From positions 1 to 9,746 of the forward strand of contig FR893204.1 in the NCBI GenBank assembly GCA_000436035.1: a stretch of 9,746 nt of DNA, given 5' to 3'. Source of the stretch: Prevotella sp. CAG:732 (GTDB lineage: Bacteria; Bacteroidota; Bacteroidia; Bacteroidales; Bacteroidaceae). The translations under genes were made by a program, and so were the position numbers. Positions within the stretch are counted from its first letter, which is position 1, and each line of letters begins with the position of its first letter. Positions 1 to 5,766 of the stretch are shown piece by piece. The notes below the pieces were generated by a model. It ran no database searches, was not told the origin of the DNA, and saw only the letters and a program-made list of their open reading frames with translations.

Positions 1-33
1 TCAAGGATAATCATTATTAATAATAGACAACAG

Positions 34-1932
34 ATGAAGAAAACAATACCAGTAATAGGCATGGCATGCTCGGTATGCTCTGCCAACGTAGAAAAGAAGC
101 TCAATTCGCTCGAAGGCATCCACTCTGCCTCCGTCTCCTTGGCAGGTCGCACTGCCCTCGTGGATTACGATCCCGACAAGATTACGCTCGAAGACATGAA
201 GCGTGAGGTGAGCAATGCCGGCTACGACCTCGTCATCGAGGAAGACCGTAGTGCGGAGGAAATCACCCGCCGTGAATATACCCTGCTCAAGCGCAAGACC
301 CTCCTCTCCTGGCTCTTCTCCATCCTCGTCATGGCATTTTCCATGGGGTGGAGTGACAACCAGATCTGTCTCCTCCTCGCCCTCTTCAACATGTGGTACT
401 GCGGCAGAATGTTTTACGTATCGGCATGGAAGCAATTGAAGCACGCCACTGCCAACATGGATTCGCTCGTGGCACTGAGCACCCTCATCGCCTTCCTCTT
501 CAGCGTCTTCAACACCTTCTTCGGCGACAGTGTATGGACGCCTCGTGGTATCGAGTGGCACACCTACTTCGATGCCTCCGTGATGATCATCACCTTCGTC
601 TTGACGGGCAGATGCCTGGAAGAGAAGGCTAAGGATGGTACGGCGAGCAGCATCCGACAGTTGATGGGATTGCAACCGAAGACCGCCCGACTCCTCCGTG
701 AGGGAAACCTGGAGGAAGTGCCTATCTCCACCATCGAGCGTGGCGACATCATCGAGGTACGTGCCGGCGAGAAGATTCCGGTGGATGGCGTGGTGACCGA
801 AGCCGAGAGCTTCATGACCCCCGATGCCGCCTACGTGGACGAGGCAATGATCACTGGCGAACCGACACCGGCCCAGAAGAAAGTGGGCGACGAGGTATTG
901 GCTGGTACCATCCCTAGCCAAGGCAAACTGCGGATGCGTGCCAAGCAGATAGGCGAGAACACCGCCCTCGCACAGATCATCAAGATGGTGCAAGAGGCAC
1001 AAGGTTCGAAGGCTCCCGTACAGCGCATCGTCGATAAGGCGGCACTGGTCTTCGTGCCCGTGGTCACCTTCCTCTCGCTCGTCACCTTCCTCACCTGGTG
1101 GATTACAGGCGGCAATGCTGCCCTGCCACAAGCCATCCTCTCTGCCATCTCGGTATTGGTCATCGCCTGTCCGTGCGCCATGGGACTCGCCACCCCTACC
1201 GCCCTCATGGTGGGCATAGGCAAGGCGGCACAGAAGCAGATATTGATCAAAGATGCCACGGCACTGGAGAACCTCCGCAAGATAAACGCCCTCGTCATCG
1301 ACAAGACGGGCACACTCACCATCCCTAACCAAAACGTGGATTTCACCAAGGCTGACTCCCTCGACCTCGAAGCCAGGGAGACGCTCAAGCCCCATGCCAC
1401 CGAGGCGATGACTCGCTTGCAGCGTGAGGGCATAGAGGTGTATATGATGAGTGGTGACAAGGAGAACGCCGCCCGATACTGGGCGATGAAGGCTGGCATC
1501 AAGCACTATCAGAGCCAGGTAAAGCCGGGCGACAAGCAAGCTCTCGTGGCAAAGCTACAGGCTAGCGGCGACAAGGTGATGATGATAGGCGACGGCATCA
1601 ACGACACCCAAGCCCTCGCCCTCGCCGATGTAAGCATGGCGATAGGCAAAGGCACCGACGTGGCGATGGACGTGGCTCAGGTCACACTGATGGGCGACGA
1701 CCTAATGGCGATACCCGATGCCGTGAAGCTCAGTCGCAAGACGGTGGGCATGATATGGCAGAACCTCTTCTGGGCGTTCATCTACAACATCGTCTGCATC
1801 CCTCTGGCAGCAGGAGTCTTGCATCTCTTCGGCATCGACTTCCAGATTACCCCAATGTGGGCGAGTGCCCTCATGGCTTGCTCCAGCGTGAGCGTCGTAC
1901 TGAACTCGTTGAGGTTGAAGCTAGTAAAGTAG
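34..1932 (+). CDS. copA: Cu(I)-type P1B ATPase (CopA-like) apparently lacking the N-domain
   Basis: Inner-membrane heavy-metal ATPase, most likely exporting Cu(I). Residues 1-70 form a heavy-metal-associated domain with the CxxC site GMACSVC (C12, C15). About eight membrane segments are visible (roughly 91-105, 110-129, 143-163, 179-196, 336-357, 364-385, 573-597, 603-625). Actuator motif TGEP is at 274-277, metal-site CPC at 379-381, phosphorylation motif DKTGTLT at 423-429 and hinge GDGIND at 519-524. N577 with Y584-N585 in segment 7, and M614 with S617-S618 in segment 8, match the Cu(I) subgroup. Oddity: only 41 residues separate DKTGTLT from MMSGDK (471-476), where ordinary CopA carries an N-domain of roughly 100 residues or more. 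No HP dipeptide or GxG nucleotide site is seen there, and 632 residues is short for the family. The frame is open to the window edge, but MKKTIPVIGMAC is the natural start. The 3' end overlaps the convergent helicase gene. Confidence 0.92.
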   Translation: MKKTIPVIGMACSVCSANVEKKLNSLEGIHSASVSLAGRTALVDYDPDKITLEDMKREVSNAGYDLVIEEDRSAEEITRREYTLLKRKTLLSWLFSILVMAFSMGWSDNQICLLLALFNMWYCGRMFYVSAWKQLKHATANMDSLVALSTLIAFLFSVFNTFFGDSVWTPRGIEWHTYFDASVMIITFVLTGRCLEEKAKDGTASSIRQLMGLQPKTARLLREGNLEEVPISTIERGDIIEVRAGEKIPVDGVVTEAESFMTPDAAYVDEAMITGEPTPAQKKVGDEVLAGTIPSQGKLRMRAKQIGENTALAQIIKMVQEAQGSKAPVQRIVDKAALVFVPVVTFLSLVTFLTWWITGGNAALPQAILSAISVLVIACPCAMGLATPTALMVGIGKAAQKQILIKDATALENLRKINALVIDKTGTLTIPNQNVDFTKADSLDLEARETLKPHATEAMTRLQREGIEVYMMSGDKENAARYWAMKAGIKHYQSQVKPGDKQALVAKLQASGDKVMMIGDGINDTQALALADVSMAIGKGTDVAMDVAQVTLMGDDLMAIPDAVKLSRKTVGMIWQNLFWAFIYNIVCIPLAAGVLHLFGIDFQITPMWASALMACSSVSVVLNSLRLKLVK

Positions 1933-3894
1933 GCCCTCCACGTATTCCCACAACTTCTGGTAGAAAGGATGCTTCGTCATGGTGCTCTTATCGCCCAGGA
2001 TGATGAGCTTCATCCTGGCTCTCGTCATCGCCACATTCATACGGCGGAGGTCCTTGAGGAAGCCTATCTGTCCCTCGTCATTGGAGCGAACGAGGGAGAT
2101 GAGGATGACATCACGCTCCTGTCCTTGGAAGCCATCCACCGTGTTCACGCTGATGAGACGGCGGTAAGGCTTGAAGAACTCGTACTTCTTGAGAAGTCGC
2201 TTCAAGTACTGTACCTGTGCACGATAAGGCGAGATGATGCCCACGTCGATGCTCTCCTCCAGCACCCTGCGCTTGCCCACCTGGGTGAGGTATTCGGCTA
2301 GCGTGAGGAGGGTGAGGTCGGCTTCCGCCTTGTTGATACGTCCGAAGCTCTCGCCAACAAACTGCTCGTGAAAGTTCATATCATCACGCTTTTCGCCCGA
2401 AACCACATCGTCGCCCTCTATCGTCACTTGGTTCTCCTCGTTGCTCGTGTCAATCCACGTGATAGGACTATCATCTTCGAGGGTGCTGCGATACTTGATT
2501 TGCGGCGCACTCTCCACCTCACCATGGTAAAACCAGTCGCTGGAGAAGCGCATAATCTCCTCGTTCATACGATATTGTATCTTCAGGAGAGTCACCACCT
2601 CTGGCTTATTCTCGGCGATGCGCTCCATCAGCGTTTTCCCAAGTCCTGCCCTCAGGGCGGCGATGCTCTTCACTGTAGGTGGCAACTGACAGTGGTCGCC
2701 TGCCAATATCACCCTCGAAGCCCTGCGCATCGGTATCCAACAGGCTGCCTCCAGGGCTTGCGCTGCCTCGTCGATGAAGAGGGTACCAAACTTCATGCCC
2801 TCCAACAGGCGGTGAGCCGAACCCACCAAGGTGCAAGCGATGACACGTGCCTCGCCCAGCAACTCGCTGTTGATGCGGATCTCCAGTTCGGTGGCACGGC
2901 TCTTCAGTCGCTCCAACTTCTGATGATAGCTTTCACTACCTTTCTTGCGGTTCTTGCGCAACTCCCTGATAGCCTTGCGTATCGCCCAGAGCTGCGGATA
3001 GTCGGGATGCGCCTCGAAGCGACGCTCATAGGTAAAGCCGAGCATCTTGTCGTTCACCCTCGTAGGATTGCCGATGCGCAACACGTTGACACCTCTATCC
3101 ACGAGTTTCTCAGAGATCCAATCCACCGCCATGTTGCTCTGTGCACATACCAGCACCTGGCTCTCTCGCATCAGCGTCTCGTTGATGGCTTCCACGAGCG
3201 TGGTGGTCTTGCCTGTGCCAGGAGGTCCATGCACAATGGCAACATCCTTGGCCCACAACACCTCGTTGACCGCCTTCTCCTGAGTAGGATTGAGCCAAGG
3301 GAAACGCATCGGTTCGAAGGTAAACTTGGCTGCCTTCTGGTGCGAGTAGAAGAGGTCGCGGAGATAAGCCAGTCGGTTGTTCTTCGCCTTCATCGTGCGG
3401 TCGAGTGCCTCAAACATCAACTTATAGCTCGTCTCATCGAAGGAGAGTTGTATGCCTATCTCTTCAGTGGCTTGCTGCAGGTCGAGGAGCGGTGCGGAGT
3501 CGGGTACGGTAATCACCATCCGGTCGCCATCCACATAGTTCACAGTGCCAGTGAAAGAGAAATATTTAAGTGTTGAATTCTTCACTTTTCCCTCTTCATT
3601 CTTCACTCTTCCCTCTTCGTTCTTCACTTTAAAGAACATGACGGGGCGACCGAACTCAAAGTTGTGTTCGATGTCTTGGTCGGAGGTGCGAAACACCTCG
3701 ATGGCTCTTTGGTTGAGCGAGTTGTAGAAGCTCTTGCCCACTCTCAGTGGATACCAGGCATCGCCACGCTTCACCTTGCGCTGCATGCCCATCTGTTCGG
3801 TGAGCTTGCGGAAGGCTTCCTTCTCGGTGTAGTACTCCAGTTGGAGCAACGTGCGCTGCTGCATGAGTGCCTGTATGGGTGAGGTTTGTTCCAT
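1921..3894 (-). CDS. Upf1/IGHMBP2-like superfamily 1 DNA/RNA helicase
   Basis: Cytoplasmic ATP-dependent helicase of the Upf1-like SF1B group; its substrate and cellular role are not evident here. Numbered from ATG 3894 (657 residues), the motifs are Walker A GPPGTGKTTT 223-232, Walker B FIDEAAQ 373-379, motif III GDHCQLPP 399-406, QYRMN 440-444, motif V VNTVDGFQGQE 583-593 and motif VI NVAMTRAR 620-627, in the usual order. A TTG eight codons upstream (3918) would also keep the frame open, but it lies inside a TACTTTTG promoter box, so ATG 3894 is preferred. Residues 89-106 (KVKNEEGRVKNEEGKVKN) come from a 21-bp tandem repeat and look like an insertion between a strand ending RPVMFF and one starting LKYFSFTGTV. 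A second hydrophilic stretch near 483-505 may also be extra. The last codons overlap the copper ATPase gene by 12 bp, tail to tail. Confidence 0.92.
   Translation of the reverse strand: MEQTSPIQALMQQRTLLQLEYYTEKEAFRKLTEQMGMQRKVKRGDAWYPLRVGKSFYNSLNQRAIEVFRTSDQDIEHNFEFGRPVMFFKVKNEEGRVKNEEGKVKNSTLKYFSFTGTVNYVDGDRMVITVPDSAPLLDLQQATEEIGIQLSFDETSYKLMFEALDRTMKAKNNRLAYLRDLFYSHQKAAKFTFEPMRFPWLNPTQEKAVNEVLWAKDVAIVHGPPGTGKTTTLVEAINETLMRESQVLVCAQSNMAVDWISEKLVDRGVNVLRIGNPTRVNDKMLGFTYERRFEAHPDYPQLWAIRKAIRELRKNRKKGSESYHQKLERLKSRATELEIRINSELLGEARVIACTLVGSAHRLLEGMKFGTLFIDEAAQALEAACWIPMRRASRVILAGDHCQLPPTVKSIAALRAGLGKTLMERIAENKPEVVTLLKIQYRMNEEIMRFSSDWFYHGEVESAPQIKYRSTLEDDSPITWIDTSNEENQVTIEGDDVVSGEKRDDMNFHEQFVGESFGRINKAEADLTLLTLAEYLTQVGKRRVLEESIDVGIISPYRAQVQYLKRLLKKYEFFKPYRRLISVNTVDGFQGQERDVILISLVRSNDEGQIGFLKDLRRMNVAMTRARMKLIILGDKSTMTKHPFYQKLWEYVEGLLY
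3577..3630 (-). repeat. 21-bp tandem repeat (about 2.5 copies) inside the helicase gene
   Basis: On the plus strand, units at 3578-3598 and 3599-3619 are 21 bases each and differ at two positions; a partial third copy runs 3620-3630. Each begins TTCTTCACT and continues into a CCCTCTTC run. On the coding strand they read K/R-VKNEEG, seven codons per unit, so the frame is preserved. Similar GTGAAGAATGAAGAG-type repeats are, from memory, scattered through Prevotella and Bacteroides genomes, mostly between genes. Confidence 0.85.
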
Positions 3895-3915
3895 TAGCTT
3901 ATCGTTTTTGATTTG

Positions 3916-3923
3916 CAAAAGTA
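3916..3923 (-). promoter_or_regulatory. -7 promoter box for the helicase gene
   Basis: The minus strand reads TACTTTTG, an exact match to the Bacteroidota TAnnTTTG box. It lies 21 bases upstream of ATG 3894, giving a short leader. A TTT about 21 bases further upstream could serve as a weak -33 element. This position argues against a TTG start at 3918. Confidence 0.6.
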
Positions 3924-4000
3924 CGGCATTTCTAGCGAATATGGAAAGATTATCCGATAAATATATTTAAAATCGTGATGCCGATGCACTGAATGCTGAA

Positions 4001-4017
4001 AAATATATGTATATTTG
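4001..4017 (+). promoter_or_regulatory. -7 box within a palindrome, promoter/operator of the toxin-antitoxin operon
   Basis: TATATTTG at 4010-4017 matches TAnnTTTG exactly and lies 29 bases before the antitoxin ATG. Its first seven bases are the right half of a perfect inverted repeat, AAATATA (4001-4007), TG, TATATTT (4010-4016). This is a plausible autoregulatory operator, since type II antitoxins commonly repress their own promoter. The AT-only composition makes a chance palindrome possible. No good -33 element was seen. Confidence 0.5.
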
Positions 4018-4033
4018 CAGCATAATTTAAGAT

Positions 4034-4040
4034 AAAGGAA
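4034..4040 (+). promoter_or_regulatory. Shine-Dalgarno-like site of the antitoxin gene
   Basis: AAAGGAA ends six bases before ATG 4047. It is notable because the two glycosidase genes in this window have A-rich leaders without such a site, and it supports the 4047 start. Confidence 0.6.
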
Positions 4041-4046
4041 TGTGAT

Positions 4047-4298
4047 ATGGAACAATTATTAGTGACAATAGACAATAATCAACCACTGCAAAACATCAGA
4101 AAAGCTATCAATATGTTGCGTGGGGTAGTTTCTACTACAATCGTCAAAGACCCAGTGTTGTCTAAGACGCAGAGGCAGCAAGCTTATGTCAAGGATAGTT
4201 TGACAAGGGCTTTCAATGAATTAAAGTTAGCCAAGTTGGAAGGAAAGGAACTACAGAGTGCTGATGATTTCTTGAAAGAACTAGAGGAACAACAATAG
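4047..4298 (+). CDS. Putative type II antitoxin
   Basis: Small 83-residue protein directly upstream of a RelE/ParE-like toxin and inferred to be its antitoxin, neutralising the toxin by direct binding and probably repressing the operon. The N-terminal half (MEQLLVTIDNN...IRKAINMLRG) resembles the dimerising part of small Bacteroidota antitoxins, although I cannot assign it to a named DNA-binding fold. The C-terminal half is charged and helical (about 44-83, ending FLKELEEQQ), as expected for a segment that wraps around a toxin. A Shine-Dalgarno-like AAAGGAA precedes it. The stop codon is separated from the toxin ATG by one base, so the two are almost certainly co-transcribed and translationally coupled. 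Base composition is more AT-rich than in the flanking genes. The call rests mainly on gene pairing, size and the toxin's identity. Confidence 0.75.
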   Translation: MEQLLVTIDNNQPLQNIRKAINMLRGVVSTTIVKDPVLSKTQRQQAYVKDSLTRAFNELKLAKLEGKELQSADDFLKELEEQQ

Positions 4299-4299
4299 T

Positions 4300-4635
4300 A
4301 TGGAAGTAGAAATCAAAGTCGGTCAAGAGTTTAAGCGTCAGTTTAAGCAATTGGCAAAGAAGTACCATTCCCTTCCATCTGATTTCTCTGTATGGAAGAA
4401 AAATATCCAGCAGGACCCATTGGTGGGTGATGATCTTGGTGGTGGCGTTCGTAAAATCCGAATGGCCATAGCATCGAAAGGAAAAGGTAAAAGTGGAGGT
4501 GCGAGGATTCTTACGCTCAATGTAAAGGTTAGTGAGGATGGCTTGAATGTTGTTCTGCTGACGATTTATGACAAGAATGAAATTTCTAATGTGAAAGACG
4601 ACTTCATAAAATATTTGATAGATAATTTAGCTTGA
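4300..4635 (+). CDS. RelE/ParE-family type II toxin
   Basis: A 111-residue protein resembling RelE/HigB-like toxins, many of which cleave ribosome-bound mRNA. The N-terminal helices (about 8-38, FKRQFKQLAKKYHSLPSD) are followed by the family core, a GGGVRKIR strand (48-54), a basic SKGKGKSGGAR loop (59-69) and a VVLLTIYDKNE strand (84-94). The clustered lysines and arginines in this core are the likely RNA-contact and catalytic residues, and none of the recognisable pattern is missing, so the gene looks intact. A purine-rich GAGGAA inside the end of the antitoxin gene (about 4284-4289) can serve as its ribosome site. A strong stem-loop begins right at its stop codon and probably ends the operon. 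Whether it cuts mRNA or poisons gyrase as ParE does is not decided by sequence; RelE/HigB-like is favoured. Confidence 0.85.
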   Translation: MEVEIKVGQEFKRQFKQLAKKYHSLPSDFSVWKKNIQQDPLVGDDLGGGVRKIRMAIASKGKGKSGGARILTLNVKVSEDGLNVVLLTIYDKNEISNVKDDFIKYLIDNLA

Positions 4636-4676
4636 AGGATAGGCGACTTCGAAAGTAAACGAAGCCGCCTATTCTT
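4635..4676 (+). terminator. Stem-loop at the end of the toxin-antitoxin operon
   Basis: The arms 4635-4651 and 4660-4676 pair over 17 positions, with one G-U pair and one A-C mismatch, around an 8-base loop (AAAGTAAA). The core arms are ATAGGCGACTTCG and CGAAGCCGCCTAT. The 5' arm starts on the last base of the toxin stop codon. No long T run follows, so this may be a terminator, a 3'-end stabiliser or an attenuator before the ABC gene. Confidence 0.6.
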
Positions 4677-4701
4677 GCAGAATGTAAAAAATAATATTCG
4701 C

Positions 4702-5541
4702 ATGAAAGAATCGGAGAACAGGGAAGCGACGATCGCATTGGAGAAGCTTAGCATCGGCTACGACACAAGGCACGGCAGAAAGGTCGTCGCCCAAGACATC
4801 TGCGCCCATCTGCAGCGTGGCGAACTCACCTGTCTGATAGGAGCCAATGGCGTGGGCAAATCCACCTTGCTCCGCACACTCTCCGCTTTCCAGCCTCCTC
4901 TTTCTGGCGAAATCCGCCTCCTCGGCAAGCCCTTGGTGGAATACTCCCCAAAGAAGTTGGCTCGCCTCCTCGCCATGGTACTCACCCACAAGACGACCAC
5001 CGACAACCTCACGGTGAGGGAGTTGGTAGGCATGGGACGCTCGCCCTACACGGGATTCTTCGGCACACTCACCACTGAGGACGAGACGATAGTGGAGGAA
5101 TCACTCCGCTCGGTGGGCATCCTCGCCTTACAGCACCGCAAGCTCCATACCCTCAGCGATGGCGAATACCAGAAGACGATGATAGCCAAGGCTTTGGCTC
5201 AGCACACTCCCCTCATCTTATTGGATGAGCCGACGGCATTCCTCGACTACCCCAGCAAGGTGGAGACGCTGCAGATGCTGAGACGATTGGCACACGAACT
5301 GCATAAGTCCATCTTCCTCTCCACACACGACATCGAGCTCGCCATCCAGTTGGCAGACAAGCTTTGGGTGATGGAGGAGAGCATGGCAGCCCCCCTCCCA
5401 GCCAAGAAAGACGCAGGCAGTCATCTTGTAGTGGGAACTCCACGACAGTTGGCAGACGACGGCACCCTCTCTCGCTTCATCGAAAGGGATGGCATCCACT
5501 TCGACACAGCCTCCCTCACCATCCACATCAGCACCAAGTGA
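4702..5541 (+). CDS. FecE-type ABC transporter ATP-binding protein (iron-siderophore/heme/B12 class)
   Basis: Cytoplasmic ATPase subunit of an importer of the FecE/HmuV/BtuD class, which powers uptake of iron chelates, heme or cobalamin. Numbered from ATG 4702 (279 residues): Walker A GANGVGKST 47-55, family motif VRELVGMGRSPYTG 105-118, signature LSDGE 151-155 (variant of LSGGQ), Walker B LILLDEP 171-177 and switch histidine H209 in STHD. The usual Q-loop glutamine appears to be replaced by T95 (AMVLTHK where relatives have a PQ pair). A TTG at 4675 would extend the frame but lies in the upstream stem-loop, so ATG is chosen. TATTCTTG at 4670-4677 is a 7-of-8 match to TAnnTTTG and might drive it. 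No permease or binding-protein gene is adjacent: upstream is a toxin-antitoxin pair and downstream a glycosidase, so its partners lie elsewhere. The substrate cannot be told from this subunit. Confidence 0.9.
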   Translation: MKESENREATIALEKLSIGYDTRHGRKVVAQDICAHLQRGELTCLIGANGVGKSTLLRTLSAFQPPLSGEIRLLGKPLVEYSPKKLARLLAMVLTHKTTTDNLTVRELVGMGRSPYTGFFGTLTTEDETIVEESLRSVGILALQHRKLHTLSDGEYQKTMIAKALAQHTPLILLDEPTAFLDYPSKVETLQMLRRLAHELHKSIFLSTHDIELAIQLADKLWVMEESMAAPLPAKKDAGSHLVVGTPRQLADDGTLSRFIERDGIHFDTASLTIHISTK

Positions 5542-5567
5542 GATGCACACCACCATCAGGCAAAAGC

Positions 5568-5591
5568 GTTACTGTGTTACAGTGTTACAAT
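5568..5591 (+). repeat. 8-bp short tandem repeat (3 copies)
   Basis: GTTACTGT, GTTACAGT and GTTACAAT follow each other without gaps, 26 bases after the ABC ATPase stop codon. The first two also form a small inverted repeat (ACTGT, GTT, ACAGT). The rest of 5542-5680 shows no clear terminator hairpin and no gene. Confidence 0.7.
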
Positions 5592-5685
5592 GAATCATCT
5601 GCGAATTCTGTGCCCCCACCCTCTGCCAATATTGAAAAAACAATAAAAAGACATGGCAATTGATGGGATTCTAGATAAAAATACA

Positions 5686-5693
5686 TATCTTTG
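5686..5693 (+). promoter_or_regulatory. Upstream -7 box for the beta-galactosidase gene
   Basis: TATCTTTG followed by CA matches the Bacteroidota -7 consensus exactly and would give a leader of about 65 bases. TTG at 5660-5662 is a possible -33 element, though its spacing of 23 bases is slightly long. Confidence 0.6.
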
Positions 5694-5707
5694 CACTATC
5701 AATAGTG
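5694..5707 (+). promoter_or_regulatory. Palindrome, possible operator in the beta-galactosidase promoter
   Basis: CACTATCAATAGTG is a perfect 6-bp inverted repeat with a 2-base centre. It starts on the base after the TATCTTTG box and covers the expected start-site area. This is a plausible dimeric repressor or activator site, although its length allows chance. Confidence 0.4.
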
Positions 5708-5714
5708 TAAGAAA

Positions 5715-5722
5715 TACATTTG
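5715..5722 (+). promoter_or_regulatory. Second candidate -7 box for the beta-galactosidase gene
   Basis: TACATTTG is also an exact TAnnTTTG match. TTTG at 5690-5693 lies 21 bases upstream and could be its -33 element, so the upstream box may do double duty. The remaining leader is about 37 bases, A-rich and without a Shine-Dalgarno. Confidence 0.45.
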
Positions 5723-5766
5723 TATCACCAACTGAATCAAATCATAACTAAACAACAACAATAACA

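Noticed and set aside
13..24. 12-bp AT-only palindrome ATTATTAATAAT before the copper ATPase
   Set aside because: Low-complexity sequence at the window edge. It may be an operator, but nothing else supports it.
1..1539. 512-codon open frame on the minus strand opposite the copper ATPase
   Set aside because: Antisense shadow: His/Gly/Leu-rich with no family motif, while the plus strand carries unmistakable P-type ATPase motifs.
2368..3576. 402-codon open frame on the plus strand opposite the helicase
   Set aside because: Shadow of the helicase coding strand. No motifs or plausible start signal.
3895..3918. TTG start at 3918 giving an eight-residue N-terminal extension of the helicase
   Set aside because: The TTG lies within the TACTTTTG promoter box, so it should not be in the transcript. 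ATG 3894 is a standard start.
3895..4046. Possible small RNA or extra short gene in the divergent intergenic region
   Set aside because: The space is explained by two promoters and leaders, and no further open frame or stable fold was seen.
4675..4701. TTG start for the ABC ATPase
   Set aside because: It overlaps the 3' arm of the stem-loop. ATG 4702 gives a normal N-terminus for the family.
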